Below are positions 15,098-22,665 of a DNA stretch of 22,665 bases, piece after piece. The notes beneath the pieces are model-generated. The model did not search any database, was not told where the DNA came from, and worked only from the letters and a program-made list of their open reading frames with translations. Positions within the stretch are counted from its first letter, which is position 1. Each line of letters starts with the position of its first letter. The translations under genes were made by a program, and so were the position numbers. Source of the stretch: an uncultured Chloroflexota bacterium (GTDB lineage Bacteria > Chloroflexota > Anaerolineae > Aggregatilineales > Phototrophicaceae); assembly GCA_937927665.1 (NCBI GenBank), contig CALBRY010000372.1, positions 1 through 22,665 on the forward strand, given 5' to 3'.

Positions 15098-15733
15098 ATG
15101 GATAATTCTCCCAAAATTCGCGTTATGCTGGTTGATGATCACGCGCATATACATCAGGCGATTGCGAAGGTGTTATCGACAGTCGATGATATACGCTTAA
15201 TAGCACAGTGCGGCAATGGCGAAGAAGCCATCCTCTTAACCGCTCAGTATCAGCCTGATGTCATCCTGATGGATATCGTGATGCCTGTCATGGATGGGAT
15301 CGAAGCGACAGAACGAATCCTCCAAAACTACCCTCAGGCGAAGATTCTCGCGCTCACCAGCTTTCAAGATGATGAAACCGTTCATGCTATGTTCGCCAAA
15401 GGCGCGGTCGGGTACATCATGAAAGGGGCACTTCTGCGCGATCTCGTCAACACGATCCGAACCGTCTATCAGGGCAATACCGTGCTGTCATCCGAGGCGG
15501 CACGTGTGCTGTTAAATGCCACCCAGCCGCAGCAGCGTGATTTCAAATTGACCTCCCGCGAACTTGAAATTCTAAAAGCGATGGCGGCGGGGCAGAACAA
15601 CGGAGAAATCGCCGCCCGTTTCGTGATCAGTCAATCAACCGTCAAGTTTCATATCGTCAATATTCTGCAAAAGATGGGAGTAGAAACGCGATCCGAAGCG
15701 ATCGTGCTTGCCGCCAAGAATAACCTCGTGTGA
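15098..15733 (+). CDS. NarL/LuxR-type response regulator
   Basis: Two-component transcription regulator of 211 residues. The receiver (7-123) has VDDH, phospho-acceptor Asp59 (LMDIVMPVMDG), Thr87 (ALTSF) and Lys109. A GerE/LuxR-type helix-turn-helix occupies 151-206, with LTSRELEIL, NNGEIAARFVIS and the recognition helix STVKFHIVNIL. I chose the ATG at 15098 because the receiver then starts at the usual position; an in-frame ATG at 15047 lies in an AT-rich stretch that looks like promoter DNA. No Shine-Dalgarno is seen. It is divergent from the arginase-like gene and precedes two membrane kinases, either of which could be its partner. A lux-box-like dyad follows within 50 bases of its stop. 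Confidence 0.94.
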   Translation: MDNSPKIRVMLVDDHAHIHQAIAKVLSTVDDIRLIAQCGNGEEAILLTAQYQPDVILMDIVMPVMDGIEATERILQNYPQAKILALTSFQDDETVHAMFAKGAVGYIMKGALLRDLVNTIRTVYQGNTVLSSEAARVLLNATQPQQRDFKLTSRELEILKAMAAGQNNGEIAARFVISQSTVKFHIVNILQKMGVETRSEAIVLAAKNNLV

Positions 15734-15775
15734 TCCCCGTCAAATTCATAAAAACATATACGAATTTCACATTAT

Positions 15776-15795
15776 ACCTGTCCATGTAGACAGGT
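15776..15795. promoter_or_regulatory. Lux-box-like 20-bp dyad
   Basis: ACCTGT-N8-ACAGGT, a perfect 6-bp dyad with 8-base spacing (9 bp of symmetry if the flanking bases 15774-15797 and the inner C/G pair are counted). Half-sites and spacing match the classical LuxR binding site. It lies between the LuxR-type regulator gene and the first membrane kinase, about 100 bases before the latter's start. It could also fold as a short terminator hairpin, but only TTTC follows. Confidence 0.5.
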
Positions 15796-15811
15796 ATTTC
15801 TCGTGGCTAAA

Positions 15812-15831
15812 GCCTGTACGCTGAGACAGTA
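15812..15831. promoter_or_regulatory. Second, imperfect copy of the dyad
   Basis: GCCTGT-N8-ACAGTA repeats the CCTGT-N7-GACAG core of the dyad at 15776-15795 with the same internal spacing, 36 bases downstream and on the same face to within a fraction of a turn. Together the pair look like a tandem operator before the kinase gene. Confidence 0.35.
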
Positions 15832-15893
15832 TCCCCCATATGTTATGTCGTTGTATTCTAAGGATAGATGCATTTGGGGAGAACGCGCGGCTT

Positions 15894-17345
15894 ATGAAGA
15901 CAGAATTTACGGCAGACCCTATGCTATGGCGTGTCTGGAGAAAGCTTACACAACCGCACCCATCTTTAACAAGCATTGAAGACCGCCGTCGCTCAATGCT
16001 GCTCTCTCAAATGACGCTCACGATTACGGCTGTTTCCGCGCTCGCTTCCCTCTTGCTGAGCGCACGCGCTGGAGCCGTGACCGAAACGGTGATCGCAGTC
16101 TGGATCGCCGACGCATTGACACTCGGCATCTATTTCTTGAACAGGCACGGAAAACTGCAAGTAAGTTCTGTGCTTTTTGTCGGCTTAAACTTCGCACTCA
16201 TCCATTTTTCGCCGCTCGCTACGCATGATCTCGCTTGGCTTTTGTTTACCAGTATGTTGATGATTATCACCGCTACCCTGCTGCCTGTTCGCGCGCTGGT
16301 CATTCTGTTTTTCGCCAGTTTTGCTGTACAGGTTGTACTCGCCACCGTATCACCCATGACACTGGTCACAACCAACATTGGTATCAGTATTGTTTTTGCG
16401 ATCACGACGTTGATCTTTATGGTGTTTTTTACCCATCGTGCCAGGTTGGAGCGCGATCAACGCGCCGCGTTAGAAGCCGCGAATCAGCAGCTTCGAGACA
16501 ACGAAGCCGCCCTAGAACAACGGGTTGCCGAACGTACACACGAAGCAGTCGCCGCGCAAGAAGAAGCAGAAGCCGCCCGCGAACGTGCTGAACGCGCCGA
16601 TCGGATCAAAACACAGTTTCTCGGCAATGTGAGCCACGAACTCCGCACGCCCTTGAATGCGATCCTCAACTTTGTCGAATTCGTCACGCTGGAAATGTAC
16701 GGTCCAATTTCGCCGGAACAGCGCGATGCTCTGCAAAAATCCCTGAGCAGCGGTCAGCACCTTTTAGGGCTGATTAACGATCTGCTCGATATGACCCGAA
16801 TTGATGCGGGCATGATGCGGCTGTTAATCGACCCACGCATCGATGTTCACGAAATTATCAAACCGATTCTTCCCATGATCACCACGATGAGCGTCGACAA
16901 ACCGATTCAGTTTGTCACCGACATTGATGATGAACTCCCGTACGTGCGCGCCGATCATCGGCGTGTCCGTCAAATTTTGCTCAACCTGCTTTCGAATGCC
17001 TTCAAGTTCACTGAACGCGGCAGCGTCACGTTGAGCATCAAACACCAAAATCAGCATGTCCTGTTTTGCGTAAGCGACACAGGACCCGGGATTTCTGCCG
17101 TTGAACAGGAGGCTATCTTCAAGCCGTTTACACAGGCACTGAACGCCGAGAATCGTTTTCAGGGGGGCACAGGTTTAGGACTGGCGATTTCTCACTGGTT
17201 AGTTACAGCGCATGGCGGCACTTTATGGCTTGAAAGCGATGCAGGTGATGGCGCAGCATTCTTCTTTACCATTCCCGTCAGCGACTCCCAGCCATCAGAC
17301 GATACGCGGGTAAGCAGCATGTCCGATACAAACTTTGTCCAATAA
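15894..17345 (+). CDS. Membrane histidine kinase with six-helix sensor
   Basis: A 483-residue sensor kinase. A short cytosolic N-terminus with LTQPHPSLTS is followed by about six membrane helices (roughly 37-56, 64-82, 91-106, 114-131, 134-152, 161-180) with little outside the membrane, suggesting sensing within the membrane. A long coiled coil (183-240) leads to HisKA with His248 (VSHELRTPLNAIL). The ATPase domain has NLLSNAFKFTE, SDTGPGIS and GGTGLGLAIS. I chose the ATG at 15894 rather than 15840 because it aligns with the start of the paralogous kinase directly downstream, and GGGGAG lies about 11 bases upstream. The two paralogues are 21 bases apart and surely arose by duplication. A dyad operator candidate lies upstream. 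The signal sensed is unknown. Confidence 0.93.
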   Translation: MKTEFTADPMLWRVWRKLTQPHPSLTSIEDRRRSMLLSQMTLTITAVSALASLLLSARAGAVTETVIAVWIADALTLGIYFLNRHGKLQVSSVLFVGLNFALIHFSPLATHDLAWLLFTSMLMIITATLLPVRALVILFFASFAVQVVLATVSPMTLVTTNIGISIVFAITTLIFMVFFTHRARLERDQRAALEAANQQLRDNEAALEQRVAERTHEAVAAQEEAEAARERAERADRIKTQFLGNVSHELRTPLNAILNFVEFVTLEMYGPISPEQRDALQKSLSSGQHLLGLINDLLDMTRIDAGMMRLLIDPRIDVHEIIKPILPMITTMSVDKPIQFVTDIDDELPYVRADHRRVRQILLNLLSNAFKFTERGSVTLSIKHQNQHVLFCVSDTGPGISAVEQEAIFKPFTQALNAENRFQGGTGLGLAISHWLVTAHGGTLWLESDAGDGAAFFFTIPVSDSQPSDDTRVSSMSDTNFVQ

Positions 17346-17366
17346 GAACACGAGTGCATTCCGAAG

Positions 17367-18827
17367 ATGAATCTTTCGCAATCTGCCGCTTCACCCATAC
17401 AGAATGTAATTGCCTATATGGGTAGGCTGACTCACCCACATCCAAGCATCACCAGCGAGGAAGAACAGCAGCGTTCACGCTTGTTATCCTATTTCTTGCT
17501 CGTTGTACTGGTTATCGGACCTTCCGTTGTTCTCTTTCAGCTAACACTGGATAGCAGTTCCATCACAAATCCCGACATGATCGCAGCCATAATCGCGGTT
17601 GGCTTTGCGCTCATTCTGTATGCTATCAACCGTCGCGGACACTATACCAATGCAACCGCCGGGGGATTAATTGCTTTCTTCGCTGTCGCCGCGGTGATCA
17701 TCCCGTTTCTCGAAGGCTCAAGTCTAAGCACGCTTGCCTTCGCCAACGTGCCGATGTTGCTGACCGGCATGTTCTTTGCACGGCGCGCAGTCATTGGGGT
17801 TTCCGCTGTTGTGCTTCTCCTTGTCCTCATCATGAACAGCATTTCCCCCAATTTGCCGATCAAGGTGCTGTTTTACTACCTCGTTTTCTCCAGCGCGATG
17901 ATCATCACGTTTGTCTATTACATTCAGTACCGCGAGTCACAGCGCCGTCAGCGGCTCGAAAACGCGAACACGCAGTTAATCCGCTCAGATGCCGCACTGC
18001 ACGAATTGAACAACCAATTGGAAGCCCGCGTCGAAGCGCGTACCCGCGATCTCGAAGCGAAAAATGAAGAACTCGAACGCGCATGGGAAGCCGCCAAACA
18101 GGCGGACATCATCAAATCGCAGTTTCTCGCCAGTATGAGTCATGAACTTCGCACCCCGTTGAACGCCATCCTCAATTTCACCGAGTTTGTATCGATGGGC
18201 ATGATGGGGAACGTCAACGAACGCCAGAAAGACGCGCTCGATAAATCACTGGAAAGTGGGCGTCACCTGCTGGCATTGATCAACGACGTGCTCGACATCA
18301 CCAAAATCGAATCCGGTATGCTTCGCATGTTTGTCGAAACGTCGATTAATTTAGACGAAACGCTGGAAGCGACCCAGACGACTGCGCGCACACTCCTAAA
18401 GGGAAAACCTGTCGATTTTCGCTCCCAGATCGAAACGCCGTTACCCTTGATCACCGGGGATAAGCGGCGTATTCGTCAAATCCTGCTCAACCTGATTTCG
18501 AACGCCTGCAAATTCACGGAAGAAGGCGAAATCACCTTGAGCGTCAAGAACGAAGGCGTCTCACTGCTCTTCATGGTGCGCGACAGCGGACCGGGTATCA
18601 GACCTGAAGACTTCGGGCGCATTTTTGAGCCTTTCCAGCAGACAGAAACCGGCATCAAGCACACCGGCGGCACGGGTTTAGGCTTGGCAATCAGCAAGCG
18701 ACTGGTCGAAGCACATGATGGCGAACTCTGGGTAGAAAGCGAAGTCGGTCGAGGCTCAACATTCTTCTTCCGAATTCCCCATCATCCCGAATCGTTGAAG
18801 CAGTTGTTGAATGCGGTGGAGCAGTAG
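17367..18827 (+). CDS. Membrane histidine kinase, paralogue of the preceding kinase
   Basis: A 486-residue kinase with the same plan: N-terminal LTHPHPSITS motif, six predicted membrane helices (about 39-61, 70-88, 96-115, 122-138, 141-159, 166-187), a coiled coil (190-245), and HisKA with His259 (MSHELRTPLNAIL). The ATPase domain has NLISNACKFTE, RDSGPGIR and GGTGLGLAISKRL. The catalytic half is closely similar to the upstream kinase; the membrane part is much more diverged, suggesting different signals feeding related phosphotransfer. It has no receiver of its own, but a stand-alone receiver gene starts four bases after its stop, the likely partner. GAAG immediately before the ATG is a poor ribosome binding site, so coupling is possible. 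Confidence 0.93.
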   Translation: MNLSQSAASPIQNVIAYMGRLTHPHPSITSEEEQQRSRLLSYFLLVVLVIGPSVVLFQLTLDSSSITNPDMIAAIIAVGFALILYAINRRGHYTNATAGGLIAFFAVAAVIIPFLEGSSLSTLAFANVPMLLTGMFFARRAVIGVSAVVLLLVLIMNSISPNLPIKVLFYYLVFSSAMIITFVYYIQYRESQRRQRLENANTQLIRSDAALHELNNQLEARVEARTRDLEAKNEELERAWEAAKQADIIKSQFLASMSHELRTPLNAILNFTEFVSMGMMGNVNERQKDALDKSLESGRHLLALINDVLDITKIESGMLRMFVETSINLDETLEATQTTARTLLKGKPVDFRSQIETPLPLITGDKRRIRQILLNLISNACKFTEEGEITLSVKNEGVSLLFMVRDSGPGIRPEDFGRIFEPFQQTETGIKHTGGTGLGLAISKRLVEAHDGELWVESEVGRGSTFFFRIPHHPESLKQLLNAVEQ

Positions 18828-18831
18828 AACA

Positions 18832-19236
18832 ATGGAGCAGCATACCTATCTCTACGTCGAGGACGATCCGCTCAGTCGTGAAATCATGGGGTTCATCATG
18901 GAAGCGGGCATGGGAATTTCCAGCCTGACAATCTTCGCGGACAGCGTGAATTTTAGCGAACGGCTCAAAATGCTCACGCCGCGCCCTGATGTAATTCTGT
19001 TGGATATTCATGTCCAGCCTCACAACGGCTTTGACATGTTGAAGATGATCAAATCCGATCCGCGTTACGCGGGATGCCGCATCATTGCCCTCACCGCCAG
19101 CGTAATGAACGAGGAAGTCGAGCAGCTTAGGATCAGCGGGTTTAATGGCGCAATCGCCAAACCGCTGAGCGTACAGACTTTTCCAGACCTGCTTAAACGC
19201 TTAATCGCAGGAGAAGACATATGGCACATTGCCTGA
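18832..19236 (+). CDS. Stand-alone receiver protein 1
   Basis: A single-domain response regulator of 134 residues with no output domain. It has YVEDDP (acidic pocket), phospho-acceptor Asp58 (LLDIHVQPHNG), the switch Thr in ALTAS, and Lys in AKPL. After the receiver fold comes a short tail, FPDLLKRLIAGEDIWHIA, shared in pattern with the two other receivers downstream. GGTGGAG precedes the ATG by about 8 bases, four bases after the upstream kinase stop. It probably takes phosphate from that kinase and signals by protein contact. The 3' end overlaps the HEAT-repeat gene by 16 bases. Confidence 0.92.
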   Translation: MEQHTYLYVEDDPLSREIMGFIMEAGMGISSLTIFADSVNFSERLKMLTPRPDVILLDIHVQPHNGFDMLKMIKSDPRYAGCRIIALTASVMNEEVEQLRISGFNGAIAKPLSVQTFPDLLKRLIAGEDIWHIA

Positions 19237-19838
19237 GTGTTAGAACGGGACATGACTCTGTGAATGAACAGACTTTGGCTTGGATTAATGACCTCGATAG
19301 CACCGATTACGGACTTCGTATTGAGGCGCGTCAGGCACTAATCGAATGCACGGAAGACATCTCCGACATATTGATCGCGGTGATGATGGAAGAACGCGGA
19401 CGTCAATCATGGGAAGCAGGAATCATCCTGAGCGAACGACACGAACCACGCGCCGTCGAGCCGATGATCCGGTTGCTGACTTCAAAGCATCCAACCTTGG
19501 GGCAAGTCGCGGCTGAAGCACTCGGTCAGCACGGATGCCGCTATATTGATGAACTGCTGAACGCGATGCCATTCTGTACACCGCTCACCCAAATCGCCAT
19601 CATCAAAACGCTTGGCATGTTGAATGATCGATGCGCGGTCGCGCCGCTGATCAATTTACTGAAGTCGGCAGAAAGTTCGACTATCATTCATCTTACGATC
19701 AAAACGCTCTCGGATCTCGGTGACCCGAATGCGGTTGCCGCAATCGTCGTGTTTAAGGATCATCCGGATCACCATGTCCGCAAGAGTGTCACATATGCTC
19801 TGTCTGCACTTGACAAGCACCTGCAAAACGGAGACTAG
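19221..19838 (+). CDS. HEAT-repeat protein
   Basis: A 205-residue all-helical protein of HEAT/PBS-lyase-like repeats. Repeated helix pairs are visible around 30-45, 60-85, 90-115, 120-145, 150-175 and 178-200, with recurrent patterns such as PRAVEPMIRLL, CAVAPLINLL and DPNAVAAIV followed by an Ala/Leu-rich helix (for example VAAEALGQHG, IKTLSDLGD). There is no signal peptide or membrane segment. Such proteins usually act as protein-binding scaffolds. Its place between receiver genes, with overlapping or near-overlapping frames, suggests it binds one or more receivers or a kinase. The start at 19221 is well supported by AGGAG seven bases upstream. Specific function is unknown. Confidence 0.88.
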   Translation: MAHCLSVRTGHDSVNEQTLAWINDLDSTDYGLRIEARQALIECTEDISDILIAVMMEERGRQSWEAGIILSERHEPRAVEPMIRLLTSKHPTLGQVAAEALGQHGCRYIDELLNAMPFCTPLTQIAIIKTLGMLNDRCAVAPLINLLKSAESSTIIHLTIKTLSDLGDPNAVAAIVVFKDHPDHHVRKSVTYALSALDKHLQNGD

Positions 19839-19848
19839 GAAGCGCACC

Positions 19849-20256
19849 ATGCTGCTTGACGGTGTACGCATTTTCTACATTGAAGACGACCTGTTTAATC
19901 GGACGATAGCCCGCACTATTCTGGAAGCGCATGGCGCAGAAATGACAGTCGATCCTTGGGGATATCCGGAGATCACGATCAACAAGATGATTCGTTTCCA
20001 GCCGCATATCATCCTGCTTGATCTAATGCTTCCCAATCAGACCACCGGCTACGAAATCTTCGCCGCCATTCAACGACGTTCAAACCTTTCGCGCATCCCC
20101 TGTGTGGCGGTATCGGCGGCGGATGCTTCGGTTGAAATTCCGAAAACGCAGGCGAAAGGTTTCAAGGGCTTCATCAGCAAACCGCTGGATATTAATCTAT
20201 TTCCAAACCAGATCGCCGCCGTGCTCAAAGGTGAAACGGTCTGGCACTCGACCTAA
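19849..20256 (+). CDS. Stand-alone receiver protein 2
   Basis: Single-domain response regulator of 135 residues. The acidic pocket is YIEDD, the phospho-acceptor Asp58 lies in LLDLMLPNQTTG, the switch position is Ser (VSAAD) and the conserved Lys is in SKPL. The tail LFPNQIAAVLKGETVWHST matches the tails of receivers 1 and 3. I chose the ATG at 19849 because AGGA, overlapping the upstream stop, is eight bases before it; the longer frame from 19720 lies inside the HEAT gene. Ten bases separate it from the HEAT-repeat stop, and 15 bases from receiver 3. There is no DNA-binding or enzymatic output domain. Confidence 0.92.
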   Translation: MLLDGVRIFYIEDDLFNRTIARTILEAHGAEMTVDPWGYPEITINKMIRFQPHIILLDLMLPNQTTGYEIFAAIQRRSNLSRIPCVAVSAADASVEIPKTQAKGFKGFISKPLDINLFPNQIAAVLKGETVWHST

Positions 20257-20271
20257 AAGGGACACGATTTC

Positions 20272-20652
20272 ATGTTACATGCACTCATCATCGACGATAA
20301 TCTGAACAACATCGAAGTCTTGGAAATGCTGCTCGAGCAGCATGATGTTTCCTGTGCTACGGTGCAGACTGTTCGTCATGTGGAAAAAACCGTCACCGAA
20401 TTGGAACTGGTCGATGTAATTTTCGTCGATCTGGAATTTCCACAGGGAAATGGCTTTCAGGTACTCACTACGCTGCGGCGGTTCGAAAAACTGAAGGGAG
20501 TACCGATTATCGCCTATTCCGTTCATACCAGCGAAATCGATCAAGCGCGTTTGGCAGGCTTTGATGGATTTCTGGGGAAACCGCTTCAGGCGAAGAAGTT
20601 CCCCTCGCAGCTCAAGCGAATCCTCAGCGGCGGCGCTGTCTGGGATGTGTAA
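20272..20652 (+). CDS. Stand-alone receiver protein 3
   Basis: Single-domain response regulator of 126 residues. It has LIIDDN, phospho-acceptor Asp53 (FVDLEFPQGNG), a Ser at the switch position (AYSVHT) and Lys in GKPL. The tail KFPSQLKRILSGGAVWDV has the same pattern as in receivers 1 and 2. AAAGGGA lies upstream of the ATG. It is the last gene of the signalling operon and is convergent with the U32-family gene. Its N-terminus is more diverged from receivers 1 and 2 than they are from each other, though the tail is kept. Confidence 0.92.
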   Translation: MLHALIIDDNLNNIEVLEMLLEQHDVSCATVQTVRHVEKTVTELELVDVIFVDLEFPQGNGFQVLTTLRRFEKLKGVPIIAYSVHTSEIDQARLAGFDGFLGKPLQAKKFPSQLKRILSGGAVWDV

Positions 20653-20661
20653 TAAGATTCG

Positions 20662-20689
20662 ACCAGCCAGAGCGCGTGTTCCGGCTGGT
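20662..20689. terminator. Weak hairpin between convergent genes
   Basis: ACCAGCC (20662-20668) pairs with GGCTGGT (20683-20689) across a 14-base loop in the 42-base gap between receiver 3 and the convergent U32-family gene. The position fits a shared terminator, but there is no clear T-tract on either strand. Confidence 0.35.
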
Positions 20690-20694
20690 TGATC

Positions 20695-22665
20695 TCATCC
20701 CATCGTCGGCAGTTTGAGATAATCTTCTGGCACAAACAGCGATCCCTCGGTGATGCCTTGCGGGAGAGTCCTCGCCAGCCGTTGATCGAGATCAGCCGCA
20801 TTCAGCCGCCCCGCGAAATACACCTCAAATGCCGTCGCCACCTGTCGCACTTGAGCGGCGTTTTCGTGGACAAATTCCAGCCGGTAATGCCTAATCCCGC
20901 TGGTGATCATCGCGTCAAGGTGACGGCTGGCAACCTGAGCCTCTGCCCCGAAAACCGTATTTCGGCATCCAACATCCGCCATCACCGGATGACTGCGCCC
21001 CTGACCATCGCGCAGCGCGATTTTGTGTTTCTCGCACGGATGACCGCAGTCCAGATAACTCGTTCCACTGGAAAGAAACCGGCAGAATACGCAGTGTTCG
21101 GTATGGAACACGGGCAAATGATGATACGCGATCACTTCAAAGCGCTCACCGCCGACCTCACGCGCCAGCGTACAAATCTGATCCGCGTTTAAGTCATGCG
21201 TCGGGGCGAGTTTATCCACACCCAGCTTGAAAAACGTATCGGCGGAGACTTGATTCGCTGCATTCAGGCTAAAATCGCCAATCAGCGGGTGTTGATGCCG
21301 CCCTTGCAGCGCCTCCAGCAGCCCACCGGAACGAACGACGATCGCGCAGTCGAGCCGCAGCAGGAAATTCACGATACGCTGTTCTTGCGGTTTCAGGACA
21401 CGCGGACTAGCAACACGCGGCGTAATCCCCGCCTCCTTGATGCGCTCAACTGCCGGACGCAGCCCGTACAATTCCAGATAATCCAGCGTGATACTGCTCG
21501 GCTTAAACGCAAGCGCGGCGTCAAGCTGTTCCGGTGTCCGCACAAGGAGATGAATCTGCGGCACGGCGGCAGTATCTTCGCCCGATGAGTTGATTGTGGA
21601 AAGCACCTCGTTTAATACCCGAATTGGCGCATTCGTTACCGTTTCACGCGGCTGTGATTGCGCCTCAGCAAGGAGTTCGACCGCTTCTTGCCGCAGTCGA
21701 TTAAGCACGGATGCGGGAATAAACGGATTGCCTTCAATATCAGCCGTCACCCGATCCAGACGATAAGCCGTGTTACCCAATCGATCAAGCTGCTGCGCGA
21801 GATATTCCGCGCTGATACTGCGGCTGTTTGCGCGTGACAGCACATCATCCGAAACGACAGAAACCGTAACCGTAGGCGTTTTGACGAGTGTCCACGTCAG
21901 ACGGAGAGGTTCACCTTCTTTCGCGCTGACATCCACGCGGACAGGCTGTTTATGGACAGGACTCCCCGCCTGAGTAAACGGTTTGGCGGCTTTATCCGTG
22001 TTCACATCGTGCGTGCGCCACACCCAATCCCCAGCGCGGATGCGATCAAACTGGATAGCGCGATTGCCGAAATGGAGTTCAAGTCGTTTTCCAATCGGGT
22101 TAACCTCGTACAGTCGCCCGCCTTCTTCATCCTCTTCCGGGCTGCGCCAATCCGCCGCATCGAACACGATCCCATCACCCGCTTTGAGCGGCGCGATTCC
22201 CTGAATATCGGTCGGCTCAATCACGACGCGATCTTCGTAAACCCGCGTCACTCTGCCGCACAGCACGCCGCGATGACGCGGAGAACGTCCGCTCACCACC
22301 GCTTGATGATCTGTACCCGAAAGAAAATATGCACCCAACCCGCGTGAATACACTTGTTCAAGCGTAATCTCATCGGCGGGCGTGATCGGGTTCGGGCGGT
22401 TGTCCCATGCGGCGTCAACAGCGCGGCGGTAAGCATCCGTCGTCAGCGCGACGTAATTTTCATCCTTGTAACGCCCCTCGATCTTCAAAGTCGAGATGCC
22501 AATATCAATGATTTCAGGAATTTGATTGAGCGCATAAAGATCACCCGGCGAAAGCAAGTAGCGCGCATCCCCTAGGGGTGTCAATTGATCATCCACCAGC
22601 AGATCATACGGCAGACGACACGCCTGAGCGCATTTCCCCCGGTTAGCGCTCCGCCCGCCCCATGC
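20695..22665 (-). CDS. U32-family peptidase/RNA hydroxylase-like protein, 5' end off window
   Basis: The 3' 656 codons of a larger gene; the frame stays open to the right edge, so the start is missing. Beside the edge the protein reads GGRSANRGKCAQACRLPYDL, followed by YLLSPGDL, the cysteine-containing core of U32 proteins (PrtC/RlhA/TrhP group). The middle resembles the domain found in large U32 proteins of the RlhA type, and residues near the C-terminus (TEHCVFCRF, DCGHPCEKH, VGCRNTVF) supply a second Cys-rich U32 module. Characterised relatives act in rRNA or tRNA hydroxylation and carry an iron-sulfur cluster, although older labels say collagenase. The role here is inferred. The GTG at 22596 is only an internal codon, not the start. 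Confidence 0.92.
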   Translation of the reverse strand, partial: AWGGRSANRGKCAQACRLPYDLLVDDQLTPLGDARYLLSPGDLYALNQIPEIIDIGISTLKIEGRYKDENYVALTTDAYRRAVDAAWDNRPNPITPADEITLEQVYSRGLGAYFLSGTDHQAVVSGRSPRHRGVLCGRVTRVYEDRVVIEPTDIQGIAPLKAGDGIVFDAADWRSPEEDEEGGRLYEVNPIGKRLELHFGNRAIQFDRIRAGDWVWRTHDVNTDKAAKPFTQAGSPVHKQPVRVDVSAKEGEPLRLTWTLVKTPTVTVSVVSDDVLSRANSRSISAEYLAQQLDRLGNTAYRLDRVTADIEGNPFIPASVLNRLRQEAVELLAEAQSQPRETVTNAPIRVLNEVLSTINSSGEDTAAVPQIHLLVRTPEQLDAALAFKPSSITLDYLELYGLRPAVERIKEAGITPRVASPRVLKPQEQRIVNFLLRLDCAIVVRSGGLLEALQGRHQHPLIGDFSLNAANQVSADTFFKLGVDKLAPTHDLNADQICTLAREVGGERFEVIAYHHLPVFHTEHCVFCRFLSSGTSYLDCGHPCEKHKIALRDGQGRSHPVMADVGCRNTVFGAEAQVASRHLDAMITSGIRHYRLEFVHENAAQVRQVATAFEVYFAGRLNAADLDQRLARTLPQGITEGSLFVPEDYLKLPTMG

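Noticed and set aside
15776..15795. Reading the dyad as a LexA (SOS) box
   Set aside because: CTG-N10-CAG fits the enterobacterial LexA site, but that consensus is not known to hold for this lineage and no SOS gene is adjacent; the lux-box reading fits the neighbour better.
21952..22347. 131-codon plus-strand open frame
   Set aside because: Shadow of the U32-family gene; no motif or ribosome binding site.
22354..22596. Start of the U32-family gene at the GTG at 22596
   Set aside because: The frame continues upstream through conserved GGRSANRGKC residues to the window edge, so the GTG is internal.

Overview
The window looks like a bacterial chromosome segment, most likely Chloroflexota (probably Anaerolineae-related). 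I infer this from gene content and order: a fatty-acid-kinase-like DAK2 protein, two DegV proteins, recG with a long disordered N-terminus, coaD, a coiled-coil gene, and many six-helix membrane histidine kinases. This is inference from memory of gene order, not a database result. Base composition looks about 53-55% G+C and genes are densely packed. No gap without a gene exceeds 300 bases. I see no rRNA, tRNA, CRISPR array or transposase.

Region 1 (1-5.8 kb): an aldo/keto reductase on the minus strand, divergent from ribulose-phosphate 3-epimerase (rpe). A bidirectional terminator separates rpe from the convergent rpmB. From a divergent intergenic region with back-to-back promoter-like elements runs the plus-strand operon fakA-like, degV1, degV2, recG. 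A fatty acid kinase (kinase subunit plus fatty-acid-binding DegV partners) is the likely function of the first three genes, but DegV1 has lost parts of the usual ligand-binding motifs.

Region 2 (8.9-10.1 kb): coaD (coenzyme A synthesis) with its own promoter-like sequence, then an uncharacterised coiled-coil protein.

Region 3 (10.2-13.9 kb): a three-gene operon with overlapping reading frames. It holds a LOV-domain (blue-light, flavin-binding) histidine kinase, a receiver-plus-histidine-kinase protein, and a ClC-like membrane protein. This is the best candidate for a little-described system: a light-gated phosphorelay co-transcribed with a putative anion channel or transporter. Convergent to it is an arginase-superfamily protein with a Cys in place of a metal-ligand His. 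Squeezed between the two 3' ends is a stub of a flavoprotein oxidoreductase gene, a likely deletion scar.

Region 4 (15.1-20.7 kb): a signalling island on the plus strand. It holds a NarL/LuxR-type response regulator, two paralogous six-helix membrane histidine kinases, a stand-alone receiver, a HEAT-repeat protein and two more stand-alone receivers. The three receivers share an unusual C-terminal tail. A 20-bp dyad with lux-box-like half-sites, plus a weaker copy, sits between the LuxR-type regulator and the first kinase.

Region 5 (20.7 kb to the end): the 3' part of a large U32-family protein on the minus strand, running off the right edge.

The octamer GCGATCGC and the tetramer GATC are visibly over-represented across the window.
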